The notes below the pieces were generated by a model. It did no database searches, was not told the DNA's origin, and was given only the letters and a program-made list of their open reading frames with translations. A stretch of DNA of 64,000 bases from Plantago major (Eukaryota; Streptophyta; Magnoliopsida; Lamiales; Plantaginaceae): the NCBI GenBank assembly GCA_026545765.1, contig CM048843.1:90025050-90089049 (forward strand). The letters run 5' to 3'. The position numbers were made by a program, and so were the translations under genes. Every line of letters begins with the position of its first letter. Position 1 is the stretch's first letter. Below are positions 47,700 to 62,300 of the stretch, one piece after another.

Positions 47700-50320
47700 C
47701 GATTTTTTGTGAAACACTTGGTAGAGTAAGTTTGTGTCAAATTTTATTCACATGACATGGTTTGTGGTATGAGACCTATTCTACACACATATTGAACTAT
47801 TTTGCTAGATCGAACCTCGATTTAAAAACGTATTTCCGAGACCTCTTGTCTTCAATAAAACTCAAAGGGGGTAGTACACGATTTTTTGTGAAACACTTGG
47901 TAGAGTAAGTTTGTGTCAAATTTTATTCACATGACATGGTTTGTGGTATGAAACCTATTCTACGCACATATTGAACTATTTTGCTTGATCGAACCTTGAT
48001 TTAAAAACGAATTTCCGAGACCTCTTGTCTTCAATAAAACTCGAAGGGGGTGGTAGTACACGATTTTTTGTGAAACACTTGGTAGAGTAAGTTTGTGTCA
48101 AATTTTATTCACATGACATGGTTTGTGGTATGAAACCTATTCTACGCACATATTGAACAATTTTGCTTGATCAAACCTCGATTTAAAAACGTATTTCCGA
48201 GACCTCTTGTCTTCAATAAAACTCAAAGGGGGTAGTACACGATTTTTTGTGAAACACTTGGTAGAGTAAGTTTGTGTCAAATTTTATTCACATGACATGG
48301 TTTGTGATATGAGACCTATTCTACGCACATATTGAACTATTTTGCTTGATCGAACCTCGATTTAAAAACGTATTTCCGAAACCTCTTGTCTTCAATAAAA
48401 CTCAAAGGGGGTAGTATACGATCTTTTGTGAAACAAATGGTAGAGTAAGTTTGTGTCAAATTTTATTCACTTGACATGGTTTGTGGTATGAAACCTATTC
48501 TACACACATATTGAACAATTTTGCTTGATCGAACCTCGCTTTAAAAACGTATTTCCGAGACCTCTTGTCTTCAATAAAACTCAAAGGGGGTAGTACATGA
48601 TTTTTTGTGAAACACTTGGTAGAGTAAGTTTGTGTCAAATTTTAATTACATGACATGGTTTGTGGTATGAAACCTATTCTACGCACATATTGAACTATTT
48701 TGCTTGATCGAACCTCGATTTAAAAACGTATTTCCGAGACCTCTTGTCTTCAATAAAACTCAAAGGGGGGTAGTACACGATTTTTTGTGAAACAATCGAT
48801 AGAGTTAGTTTGTGTCAAATTTTATTCACATGATATGGTTTGTGGTATGAAACATATTCTAAGCAAATATTGAACTATTTTGGTTGATCGAACCTCGATT
48901 TAAAAACGTATTTCCGAGACCTCTTGTCTTCAATAAAACTCAAAGGGGGTAGTACACGATTTTCTGTGAAACACTCGATAGAGTTAATTTGTGTCAAATA
49001 TTATTCACATTATATGGTTTGTGGTATGAAACCTATTCTACGCACATATTGAACTATTTTGGTTCATCAAACCTCGATTTAAAAACGTATTTCCGAGACC
49101 TCTTGTCTTCAATAAAACTCAAAGGGGGTAGTACACGATTTTTTGTGAAACAATCAATAGAGTTAGTTTGCGTCAAATTTTATTCACATGATATGGTTTG
49201 TGGTATTAAACCTATTCTACGCACATATTGAACTATTTTGGTTGATCGAACCTCGAGTTAAAAACGTATTTCCGAGATTTCTTGTCTTCAATAAAACTCA
49301 ACGGGGGTACTACACGATTTTTTGTGAAACAATTGGTAGAGTAAGTTTGTGTCAAATTTTATTCACATGACATGGTTTGTGGTATGAAACCTATTATATG
49401 AACATATTGAACTATTTTGCTTGATCAAACCTCGATTTAAAAACGTATTTCCGAGACCTCTTGTCTTCAATAAAACTCAAAGGAGGTAGTACACGATTTT
49501 TTGTGAAACACTTGGTAGAGTAAGTTTGTGTCAAATTTTAATGACATGACATGGTTTGTGGTATGAAACCTATTCTACGCACATATTGAACTATTTTGCT
49601 TGATCGAACCTCGATTTAAAAACGAATTTCCGAGACCTCTTGTCTTCAATAAAACTCAAAGGGTGTAGTACACGATTTTTTGTGAAACACTTGGTAGAGT
49701 AAGTTTGTGTCAAATTTTATTCACATGACATGGTTTGTCGTATGAGACCTATTCTACGCACATATTGAACTATTTTGCTTGATCGAACCTCGATTTAAAA
49801 ACGTATTTCCGAGACCTCTTGTCTTCAATAATACTAAATGGGGGTAGTACACGATTTTTTGTGAAACACTTGGTAGTGTAAGTTTGTGTCAATTTTTATT
49901 CACATGACATGGTTTGTGGTATGAAACCTATTCTACGCACATATTGAACTATTTTGGTAGATCGAACCTCGATTTAAAAACGTATTTCCGAGACCTCTTG
50001 TCTTCAATAAAACTCAAAGGGGGTAGTACACGATTTTTTGTTAAACACTTGGTAGAGTAAGTTTGTGTCAATTTTTATTCACATGACATGGTTTGTGGTA
50101 TGAAACCTATTCTACGCACATATTGAACTATTTTTCTTGATTGAACCTCGATTTAAAAACGTATTTTAGAGACCTCTTGTCTTCAATAAAACTCAAAGGG
50201 TGTAGTACACGATTTTTTGTGAAACACTTGGTAGATTAAGTTTGTGTCAAATTTTATTCACATGACATGGTTTGTGGTATGAAACCTATTCTACGCACAT
50301 ATTGAACTATTTTGCTTGAT
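47700..50320. repeat. Satellite block with a second copy 8,224 bp downstream (copy 1)
   Basis: Rare markers CTCGCTTTAAAAACG (48535) and CTATTATATG (49391) recur exactly 8,224 bp later, at 56759 and 57615. The order of variant monomers between them is the same. The match begins close to 47700 and ends close to 50320, where TCTTGATTG replaces GCTTGATC in the other copy. The block overlaps the start of the 2,148-bp tandem repeat. Confidence 0.85.
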
Positions 50321-53300
50321 CAAACCTCGATTTAAAAACGTATTTCCGAGACCTCTTGTCTTCAATAAAACTCAAAGGGGGGTAGTACACGATTTTTTGT
50401 GAAACACTTGGTAGAGTAAGTTTGTGTCAAATTTTATTCACATGACATGGTTTGTGGTATGAAACCTATTCTACGCATATATTGAACTATTTTGCTTGAT
50501 CAAACCTCGATTTAAAAACGTATTTCCGAGACCTCTTGTCTTCAATAAAACTCAAAGGGGGTAGTACACGATTTTTTGTGAAACACTCGATAGAGTTAGT
50601 TTGTGTCAAATTTTATTCACATGATATGGTTTGTGGTGTGAAACATATTCTAAGCACATATTGAACTATTTTGGTTGATCGAACCTCGATTTAAAAACGT
50701 ATTTCCGAGACCTCTTGTCTTCAATAAAACTCAAAGGGAGTAGTACACGATTTTTTGTGAAACACTCGATAGAGTTAATTTGTGTCAAATATTATTCACA
50801 TTATATGGTTTGTGGTATGAAACCTATTCTTCACACATATTGAACTATTTTGGTTGATCAAACCTCGATTTAAAAACGTATTTCCGAGACCTCTTGTCTT
50901 CAATAAAACTCAAAGGGGGTAGTACACGATTTTTTGTGAAACACTTGGTAGAGTAAGTTTGTGTCAAATTTTATTCACATCACATGGTTTGTGGTATGAA
51001 ACCTATTCTACGCACATATTGAACTATTTTTCTTGATCAAACCTCGATTTAAAAATGTATTTCCGAGACATCTTGTCTTCAATAAAACTCAAAGGGGGTA
51101 GTACACAATTTTTTGTGAAACACTTGGTAGAGTAAGTTTGTGTCAAATTTTATTCACATGACATGGTTTGTGGTATGAAACCTATTCTACGCACATATTG
51201 AACTATTTTGCTTGATTGAACCTCGATTTAAAAACGTATTTCCGAGACCTCTTGTCTTCAATAAAACTCAAAGGGGTAGTACACGATTTTTTGTGAAACA
51301 CTCGATAGAGTTAGTTTGTGTCAAATATTATTGACATTATATGGTTTGTGGTATGAAACCTATTCTACGCACATATTGAACTATTTTGGTTGATCAAACC
51401 TCGATTTAAAAATGTATTTCCGAGACCTCTTGTCTTCAATAAAATTCAAAGGGGGGTAGTACACGATCTTTTGTGAAACACTTGGTAGAGTAAGTTTGTG
51501 TCAAATTTTATTCATTTGACATGGTTTGTGGTATGAAACCTATTCTACGCACATATTGAACAATTTTGCTTGATCAAACCTCGATTTAAAAACGTATTTC
51601 CGAGACCTCTTGTCTTCAATAAAACTCAAAGGAGGTAGTACACGATTTTTTGTGAAACACTTGGTAGAGTAAGTTTGTGTCAAATTTTAATGACATGACA
51701 TGGTTTGTGGTATGAAACCTATTCTACGCACATATTGAACTATTTTGCTTGATCGAACCTCGATTTAAAAACGAATTTCCGAGACCTCTTGTCTTCAATA
51801 AAACTCAAAGGGTGTAGTACACGATTTTTTGTGAAACACTTGGTAGAGTAAGTTTGTGTCAAATTTTATTCACATGACATGGTTTGTGGTATGAGACCTA
51901 TTCTACGCACATATTGAACTATTTTGCTTGATCGAACCTCGATTTAAAAACGTATTTCCGAGACCTCTTGTCTTCAATAATACTAAATGGGGGTAGTACA
52001 CGATTTTTTGTGAAACACTTGGTAGTGTAAGTTTGTGTCAATTTTTATTCACATGACATGGTTTGTGGTATGAAACCTATTCTACGCACATATTGAACTA
52101 TTTTGGTAGATCGAACCTCGATTTAAAAACGTATTTCCGAGACCTCTTGTCTTCAATAAAACTCAAAGGGGGTAGTACACGATTTTTTGTTAAACACTTG
52201 GTAGAGTAAGTTTGTGTCAATTTTTATTCACATGACATGGTTTGTGGTATGAAACCTATTCTACGCACATATTGAACTATTTTTCTTGATTGAACCTCGA
52301 TTTAAAAACGTATTTTAGAGACCTCTTGTCTTCAATAAAACTCAAAGGGTGTAGTACACGATTTTTTGTGAAACACTTGGTAGATTAAGTTTGTGTCAAA
52401 TTTTATTCACATGACATGGTTTGTGGTATGAAACCTATTCTACGCACATATTGAACTATTTTGCTTGATCAAACCTCGATTTAAAAACGTATTTCCGAGA
52501 CCTCTTGTCTTCAATAAAACTCAAAGGGGGTAGTACACGATTTTTTGTGAAACACTTGGTAGAGTAAGTTTGTGTCAAATTTTATTCACATGACATGGTT
52601 TGTGGTATGAAACCTATTCTACGCATATATTGAACTATTTTGCTTGATCAAACCTCGATTTAAAAACGTATTTCCGAGACCTCTTGTCTTCAATAAAACT
52701 CAAAGGGGGTAGTACACGATTTTTTGTGAAACACTCGATAGAGTTAGTTTGTGTCAAATTTTATTCACATGATATGGTTTGTGGTGTGAAACATATTCTA
52801 AGCACATATTGAACTATTTTGGTTGATCGAACCTCGATTTAAAAACGTATTTCCGAGACCTCTTGTCTTCAATAAAACTCAAAGGGAGTAGTACACGATT
52901 TTTTGTGAAACACTCGATAGAGTTAATTTGTGTCAAATATTATTCACATTATATGGTTTGTGGTATGAAACCTATTCTTCACACATATTGAACTATTTTG
53001 GTTGATCAAACCTCGATTTAAAAACGTATTTCCGAGACCTCTTGTCTTCAATAAAACTCAAAGGGGGTAGTACACGATTTTTTGTGAAACACTTGGTAGA
53101 GTAAGTTTGTGTCAAATTTTATTCACATCACATGGTTTGTGGTATGAAACCTATTCTACGCACATATTGAACTATTTTTCTTGATCAAACCTCGATTTAA
53201 AAATGTATTTCCGAGACATCTTGTCTTCAATAAAACTCAAAGGGGGTAGTACACAATTTTTTGTGAAACACTTGGTAGAGTAAGTTTGTGTCAAATTTTA

Positions 53301-53716
53301 TTCACATGACATGGTTTGTGGTATGAAACCTATTCTACGCACATATTGAACTATTTTGCTTGATTGAACCTCGATTTAAAAACGTATTTCCGAGACCTCT
53401 TGTCTTCAATAAAACTCAAAGGGGTAGTACACGATTTTTTGTGAAACACTCGATAGAGTTAGTTTGTGTCAAATATTATTGACATTATATGGTTTGTGGT
53501 ATGAAACCTATTCTACGCACATATTGAACTATTTTGGTTGATCAAACCTCGATTTAAAAATGTATTTCCGAGACCTCTTGTCTTCAATAAAATTCAAAGG
53601 GGGGTAGTACACGATCTTTTGTGAAACACTTGGTAGAGTAAGTTTGTGTCAAATTTTATTCATTTGACATGGTTTGTGGTATGAAACCTATTCTACGCAC
53701 ATATTGAACAATTTTG
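49420..53716. repeat. Tandem higher-order repeat, 2 x 2,148 bp (12 monomers)
   Basis: Three independent rare markers repeat at this step: AGGAGGTAG at 49481 and 51630, TCACACATAT at 50831 and 52979, AAAATTCAAA at 51441 and 53589. The step of 2,148-2,149 bp equals 12 x 179. Between the markers the two copies agree almost base for base, including CGATCTTTTGTG and TAGTGTAAG variants. Copy 1 is about 49420-51567 and copy 2 about 51568-53716; outside these limits the match falls away. Confidence 0.88.
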
Positions 53717-55929
53717 CTTGATCGAACCTCGATTTAAAAACGTATTTCCGAGACCTCTTGTCTTCAATAAAACTCAAAGGGGGTAGTACACGATTTTTTG
53801 TGAAACACTTGGTAGAGTAAGTTTGTGTCAAATTTTATTCACATGACATGGTTTGTGGTATGAAACCTATTCTACGCACATATTGAACTATTTTGCTTGA
53901 TCAAACCTCGATTTAAAAATGTATTTCCGAGACCTCTTGTCTTCAATAATACTCAAAGGGGGTAGTACACGATCTTTTGTGAAACACTTGGTAGAGAAAG
54001 TTTGTGTCAAATTTTATTCACTTGACATGGTTTGTGGTATGAAACCTATTCTACGCACTTATTGAACAATTTTGCTTGATCGAACCTCGATTTAAAAACG
54101 TATTTCCGAGACCTCTTGTCTTCAATAAAACTCAAAGGGGGTAGTACACGATTTTTTGTGAAACACTTGGTAGAGTAAGTTTGTGTCAAATTTAAGTCTA
54201 AAGACATGGTTTGTGGTATGAAACCTATTCTACGCACATATTGAACTATTTTGCTTGATCGAACCTCGATTTAAAAACGAATTTCCGAGACCTCTTGTCT
54301 TCAATAAAACTCAAAGGGGGTAGTACACGATTTTTTGTGAAACACTTGGTAGAGTATGTTTGTGTCAAATTTTATTCACATGACATGGTTTGTGGTATGA
54401 AACCTATTCTACGCACATATTTAACTATTTTGCTTGATCAAACCTCGATTTAAAAACGTATTTCCGAGACCTCTTGTCTTCAATAATACTCAAAGGGGGT
54501 AGTACACGATTTTTTGTGAAACACTTGGTAGAGTAAGTTTGTGTCAAATTTTATTCACATGACATGGTTTGTGGTATGAGACCTATTCTACGCACATATT
54601 GAACTATTTTGCTTGATCGAACCTCGATTTAAAAACGTATTTCCGAGACCTCTTGTCTTCAATAAAACTCAAAGGGGGTAGTACACGATTTTTTGTGAAA
54701 CACTTGGTAGAGTAAGTTTGTGTCAAATTTTAATGACATGACATGGTTTGTGGTATGAAACCTATTCTACGCACATATTGAACTATTTTGCTTGATCAAA
54801 CCTCGATTTAAAAACGTATTTCCGAGACCTCTTGTCTTCAATAAAACTCAAAGGGGGTAGTACACGATTTTTTGTGAAACACTTGGTAGAGTAAGTTTGT
54901 GTCAAATTTTATTCACATGACATGGTTTGTGATATGAGACCTATTCTACGCACATATTGAACTATTTTGCTTGATCGAACCTCGATTTAAAAACGTATTT
55001 CCGAAATCTCTTGTCTTCAATAAAACTCAATGGGGGTAGTACACGATTTTTTGTGAAACACTTGGTAGAGTAAGTTTGTGTCAATTTTTATTCACATGAC
55101 ATGGTTTGTGGTATGAAACCTATTCTACGCACATATTGAACTATTTTGCTTGATTGAACCTCGATTTAAAAACGTATTTCCGAGACCTCTTGTCTTCAAT
55201 AAAACTCAAAGGGGTAGTACACGATTTTTTGTGAAACACTCGATAGAGTTAGTTTCTGTCAAATATTATTCACATTATATGGTTTATGGTATCAAATCTA
55301 TTCTACGCACATATTGAACTATTTTGGTTGATCAAACCTCGATTTAAAAACGTATTTCCGAGACCTCTTGTCTTCAATAAAACTCAAAGGGGGTAGTACA
55401 CGATCTTTTGTGAAACACTTGGGAGAGTAAGTTTGTGTCAAATTTTATTCACTTGACATGGTTTGTGGTATGAAACCTATTCTACGCACATATTGAACTA
55501 TTTTGCTTGATCAAACCTCGATTTAAAAACGTATTTCCGAGACCTCTTGTCTTCAATAAAACTCAAAGGGGTAGTACACGATTTTTTGTGAAACACTTGG
55601 TAGAGTAAGTTTGTGTCAAATTTTATTCACATGACATGGTTTGTGGTATGAAACCTATTCTACGCATATTGAACTATTTTGCTTGATCAACCTCGATTTA
55701 AAAACGATTTCGAGACCTCTTGTCTTCAATAAAACTCAAAGGGGGTAGTACACGATTTTTTGTGAAACACTTGGTAGAGTAAGTTTGTGTCAAATTTTAT
55801 TCACATGACATGGTTTGTGGTATGAAACCTATTCTACGCTCATATTGAACGTTTTTGCTTGATCATACCTCGATTTAAAAAAGTATTTTCGAGACCTCTT
55901 GTATTCAATAATACTCAAAGGGGGTAGTA

Positions 55930-58530
55930 CACGATTTTTTGTGAAACACTTGGTAGAGTTTGTGTCAAATTTTATTCACATGACATGGTTTGTGGTATGA
56001 GACCTATTCTACACACATATTGAACTATTTTGCTAGATCGAACCTCGATTTAAAAACGTATTTCCGAGACCTCTTGTCTTCAATAAAACTCAAAGGGGGT
56101 AGTACACGATTTTTTGTGAAACACTTGGTAGAGTAAGTTTGTGTCAAATTTTAATGACATGACATGGTTTGTGGTATGAAACCTATTCTACGCACATATT
56201 GAACTATTTTGCTTGATCGAACCTTGATTTAAAAACGAATTTCCGAGACCTCTTGTCTTCAATAAAACTCGAAGGGGGTAGTACACGATTTTTTGTGAAA
56301 CACTTGGTAGAGTAAGTTTGTGTCAAATTTTATTCACATGACATGGTTTGTGGTATGAAACCTATTCTACGCACATATTGAACAATTTTGCTTGATCAAA
56401 CCTCGATTTAAAAACGTATTTCCGAGACCTCTTGTCTTCAATAAAACTCAAAGGGGGTAGTACACGATTTTTTGTGAAACACTTGGTAGAGTAAGTTTGT
56501 GTCAAATTTTATTCACATGACATGGTTTGTGATATGAGACCTATTCTACTTTATATTGAACTATTTTGCTTGATCGAACCTCGATTTAAAAACGTATTTC
56601 CGAAACCTCTTGTCTTCAATAAAACTCAAAGGGGGTAGTATACGATCTTTTGTGAAACAAATGGTAGAGTAAGTTTGTGTCAAATTTTATTCACTTGACA
56701 TGGTTTGTGGTATGAAACCTATTCTACACACATATTGAACAATTTTGCTTGATCGAACCTCGCTTTAAAAACGTATTTCCGAGACCTCTTGTCTTCAATA
56801 AAACTCAAAGGGGGTAGTACATGATTTTTTGTGAAACACTTGGTAGAGTAAGTTTGTGTCAAATTTTAATTACATGACATGGTTTGTGGTATGAAACCTA
56901 TTCTACGCACATATTGAACTATTTTGCTTGATCGAACCTCGATTTAAAAACGTATTTCCGACACCTCTTGTCTTCAATAAAACTCAAAGGGGGGTAGTAC
57001 ACGATTTTTTGTGAAACAATCGATAGAGTTAGTTTGTGTCAAATTTTATTCACATGATATGGTTTGTGGTATGAAACATATTCTAAGCAAATATTGAACT
57101 ATTTTGGTTGATCGAACCTCGATTTAAAAACGTATTTCCGAGACCTCTTGTCTTCAATAAAACTTAAAGGGGGTAGTACACGATTTTCTGTGAAACACTC
57201 GATAGAGTTAATTTGTGTCAAATATTATTCACATTATATGGTTTGTGGTATGAAACCTATTCTACGCACATATTGAACTATTTTGGTTCATCAAACCTCG
57301 ATTTAAAAACGTATTTCCGAGACCTCTTGTCTTCAATAAAACTCAAAGGGGGTAGGACACGATTTTTTGTGAAACAATCAATAGAGTTAGTTTGCGTCAA
57401 ATTTTATTCACATGATATGGTTTGTGGTATGAAACCTATTCTACGCACATATTGAACTATTTTGCTTGATCGAACCTCGAGTTAAAAACGTATTTCCGAG
57501 ATTTCTTGTCTTCAATAAAACTCAACGGGGGTACTACACGATTTTTTGTGAAACAATTGGTAGAGTAAGTTTGTGTCAAATTTTATTCACATGACATGGT
57601 TTGTGGTATGAAACCTATTATATGAACATATTGAACTATTTTGCTTGATCAAACCTCGATTTAAAAACGTATTTCCGAGACCTCTTGTCTTCAATAAAAC
57701 TCAAAGGAGGTAGTACACGATTTTTTGTGAAACACTTGGTAGAGTAAGTTTGTGTCAAATTTTAATGACATGACATGGTTTGTGGTATGAAACCTATTCT
57801 ACGCACATATTGAACTATTTTGCTTGATCGAACCTCGATTTAAAAACGAATTTCCGAGACCTCTTGTCTTCAATAAAACTCAAAGGGTGTAGTACACGAT
57901 TTTTTGTGAAACACTTGGTAGAGTAAGTTTGTGTCAAATTTTATTCACATGACATGGTTTGTCGTATGAGACCTATTCTACGCACATATTGAACTATTTT
58001 GCTTGATCGAACCTCGATTTAAAAACGTATTTCCGAGACCTCTTGTCTTCAATAATACTAAATGGGGGTAGTACACGATTTTTTGTGAAACACTTGGTAG
58101 TGTAAGTTTGTGTCAATTTTTATTCACATGACATGGTTTGTGGTATGAAACCTATTCTACGCACATATTGAACTATTTTGGTAGATCGAACCTCGATTTA
58201 AAAACGTATTTCCGAGACCTCTTGTCTTCAATAAAACTCAAAGGGGGTAGTACACGATTTTTTGTTAAACACTTGGTAGAGTAAGTTTGTGTCAATTTTT
58301 ATTCACATGACATGGTTTGTGGTATGAAACCTATTCTACGCACATATTGAACTATTTTTCTTGATTGAACCTCGATTTAAAAACGTATTTTAGAGACCTC
58401 TTGTCTTCAATAAAACTCAAAGGGTGTAGTACACGATTTTTTGTGAAACACTTGGTAGAGTAAGTTTGTGTCAAATTTTATTCACATGACATGGTTTGTG
58501 GTATGAAACCTATTCTACGCACATATTGAA
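55930..58530. repeat. Satellite block, copy 2 of the 8,224-bp-spaced duplication
   Basis: This is the counterpart of 47700-50320, with the same succession of variants: CTACACACAT, CTCGCTTTAAAAACG, AGCAAATATTG, GATTTTCTGTG, TTTGCGTC, CTATTATATG, AGGAGGTAG. It carries a few private changes, such as GGTAGGACACG near 57353 and a short deletion at GGTAGAGTTTGTG near 55953. Confidence 0.85.
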
Positions 58531-61419
58531 CTATTTTTCTTGATTGAACCTCGATTTAAAAACGTATTTTAGAGACCTCTTGTCTTCAATAAAACTCAAA
58601 GGGGGGTAGTACACGATTTTTTGTGAAACACTTGGTAGTGTACGTTTGTGTCAATTTTTATTCACATGACATGGTTTGTGGAATGAAACCTATTCTACGC
58701 ACATATTGAACTATTTTGCTTGATCAAACCTCGATTTAAAAACGTATTTCCGAGACCTCTTGTCTTCAATAATACTCAAAGGGGGTAGTACACGATCTTT
58801 TGTGAAACACTTGGTAGAGTAAGTTTGTGTCAAATTTTATTCACTTGACATGGTTTGTGGTATGAAACCTATTCTACGCACATATTGAACAATTTTGCTT
58901 GATCGAACCTCGATTTAAAAACGTATTTCCGAGACCTCTTGTCTTCAATAAAACTCAAAGGGGGGTAGTACACGATTTTTTGTGAAACACTTGGTAGAGT
59001 AAGTTTGTGTCAAATTTTAATGACATGACATGGTTTGTGGTATGAAACCTATTCTACGCACATATTGAACTATTTTGCTTGATCGAACCTCGATTTAAAA
59101 ACGTATTTCCGAGACCTCTTGTCTTCAATAAAACTCAAAGGGGGTAGTACACGATTTTTTGTGAAACACTTGGTAGAGTAAGTTTGTGTCAAATTTTAAT
59201 GACATGACATGGTTTGTGGTATGAAACCTATTCTACGCACATATTGAACTATTTTGCTTGATCGAACCTCGATTTAAAAACGAATTTCCGAGACCTCTTG
59301 TCTTCAATAAAACTCAAAGGGTGTAGTACACGATTTTTTGTGAAACACTTGGTATAGTAAGTTTGTGTCAAATTTTATTCACATGACATGGTTTGTGGTA
59401 TGAGACCTATTCTACGCACATATTGAACTATTTTGCTTGATCGAACCTCGATTTAAAAACGTATTTCCGAGACCTCTTGTCTTCAATAATACTAAATGGG
59501 GGTAGTACACGATTTTTTGTGAAACACTTGGTAGTGTAAGTTTGTCAATTTTATTCACATGACATGGTTTGTGGTATGAAACCTATTCTACGCATTATAT
59601 TGAACTATTTTGGTGATCAACCTCAATTTAAAAACGTATTTCCGAGACCTCTTGTCTTCAATAAAACTCAAAGGGGGTAGTACACGATTTTTTGTTAAAC
59701 ACTTGGTAGAGTAAGTTTGTGTCAATTTTTATTCACATGACATGGTTTGTGGTATGAAACCTATTCTACGCACATATTGAACTATTTTTCTTGATTGAAC
59801 CTCGATTTAAAAACGTATTTTAGAGACCTCTTGTCTTCAATAAAACTCAAAGGGTGTAGTACACGATTTTTTGTGAAACACTTGGTAGAGTAAGTTTGTG
59901 TCAAATTTTATTCACATGACATGGTTTGTGGTATGAAACCTATTCTACGCACATATTGAACTATTTTCCTTGATTGAACCTCGATTTAAAAACGTATTTT
60001 AGAGACCTCTTGTCTTCAATAAAACTCAAAGGGTGTAGTACACGATTTTTTGTGAAACACTTGGTAGAGTAAGTTTGTGTCAAATTTTTTTCACATGACA
60101 TGGTTTGTGGTATGAGACCTATTCTACGGACATATTGAACTATTTTGCTTGATCGAACCTCGATTTAAAAACGTATTTCCGAGACCTCTTGTCTTCAATA
60201 ATACTAAATGGGGGTAGTACACGATTTTTTGTGAAACACTTGGTAGTGTACGTTTGTGTCAATTTTTATTCACATGACTTGGTTTGTGGAATGAAACCTA
60301 TTCTACGCACATATTGAACTATTTTGCTTGATCAAACCTCGATTTAAAAACGTATTTCCGAGACCTCTTGTCTTCAATAATACTCAAAGGGGGTAGTACA
60401 CGATCTTTTGTGAAACACTTGGTAGAGTAAGTTTGTGTCAAATTTTATTCACTTGACATGGTTTGTGGTATGAAACCTATTCTACGCACATATTGAACAA
60501 TTTTGCTTGATCGAACCTCGATTTAAAAACGTATTTCCGAGACCTCTTGTCTTCAATAAAACTCAAAGGGGGTAGTACACGATTTTTTGTGAAACACTTG
60601 GTAGAGTAAGTTTGTGTCAAATTTTAATGACATGACATGGTTTGTGGTATGAAACCTATTCTACGCACATATTGAACTATTTTGCTTGATCGAACCTCGA
60701 TTTAAAAACGAATTTCCGAGACCTCTTGTCTTCAATAAAACTCAAAGGGGGTAGTACACGATTTTTTGTGAAACACTTGGTAGAGTAAGTTTGTGTCAAA
60801 TTTTATTCACATGACATGGTTTGTGGTATGAGACCTATTCTACGCACATATTGAACTATTTTGCTTGATCAAACCTCGATTTAAAAACGTATTTCCGAGA
60901 CCTCTTGTCTTCAATAATACTCAAAGGGGGTAGTACACGATTTTTTGTGAAACACTTGGTAGAGTAAGTTTGTGTCAAATTTTAATGACATGACATGGTT
61001 TGTGGTATGAAACCTATTCTACGCACATATTGAACTATTTTGCTTGATCGAACCTCGATTTAAAAACGAATTTCCGAGACCTCTTGTCTTCAATAAAACT
61101 CAAAGGGGGTAGTACACGATTTTTTGTGAAACACTTGGTAGAGTAAGTTTGTGTCAAATTTTATTCACATGACATGGTTTGTGGTATGAAACCTATTCTA
61201 CGCACATATTGAACTATTTTGCTTGATCAAACCTCGATTTAAAAACGTATTTTCGAGACCTCTTGTCTTCAATAATACTCAAAGGGGGTAGTACACGATT
61301 TTTTGTGAAACACTTGGTAGAGTAAGTTTGTGTCAAATTTTAAAGACATGACATGGTTTGTGGTATGAAACCTATTCTACACACATATTGAACTATTTTG
61401 CTTGATCGAACCTCGATTT

Positions 61420-62300
61420 AAAAACGAATTTCCGAGACCTCTTGTCTTCAATAAAACTCAAAGGGGTAGTACACGATTTTTTGTGAAACACTTGGTAGAG
61501 TAAGTTTGTGTCAAATTTTAATGACATGACATGGTTTGTGGTATGAAACCTATTCTAAGCAAATATTGAACTATTTTGGTTGATCGAACCTCGATTTAAA
61601 AACGTATTTCCGAGACCTCTTGTCTTCAATAAAACTCAAAGGGGGTAGTACACGATTTTTTGTGAAGCACTCGATAGAGTTAGTTTGTGTCAAATATTAT
61701 TGACATTATATGGTTTGTGGTATGAAACCTATTCTACGCACATATTGAACAATTTTGCTTGATCGAACCTCAATTTAAAAACGAATTTCCGAGACCTCTT
61801 GTCTTCAATAAAACTCAAAGGGGGTAGTACACGATTTTTTGTGAAACACTTGGTAGAGTAAGTTTGTGTCAAATTTTAATGACATGACATGGTTTGTGGT
61901 ATGAAACCTATTCTAAGCAAATATTGAACTATTTTGGTTGATCGAACCTCGATTTAAAAACGTATTTCCGAGACCTCTTGTCTTCAATAAAACTCAAAGG
62001 GGGTAGTACACGATTTTTTGTGAAGCACTCGATAGAGTTAGTTTGTGTCAAATATTATTGACATTATATGGTTTGTGGTATGAAACCTATTCTACGCACA
62101 TATTGAACAATTTTGCTTGATCGAACCTCAATTTAAAAACGAATTTCCGAGACCTCTTGTCTTCAATAAAACTCAAAGGGGGTAGTACACGATTTTTTGT
62201 GAAACACTTGGTAGAGTAAGTTTGTGTCAAATTTTAATGACATGACATGGTTTGTGGTATGAAACCTATTCTAAGCAAATATTGAACTATTTTGGTTGAT
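61420..62300. repeat. Dimeric satellite repeat, 358-bp unit
   Basis: The variant CTAAGCAAATATTG occurs at 61555, 61913 and 62271, exactly 358 bp apart. It alternates with a second variant monomer carrying GAAGCACTCGATAG, TATTGACATTATATGG and ACCTCAATTTAAAAACG. Two identical steps of a two-monomer unit indicate a very recent amplification. Confidence 0.88.

Noticed and set aside
48989-49370. Open frames of 60-80 codons in the satellite (also at 57213-57455, 62401-62782, 54046-54237 and 27482-27787)
   Set aside because: They span monomer boundaries, repeat with the array and depend on single-base variants that remove stops. None has coding character.
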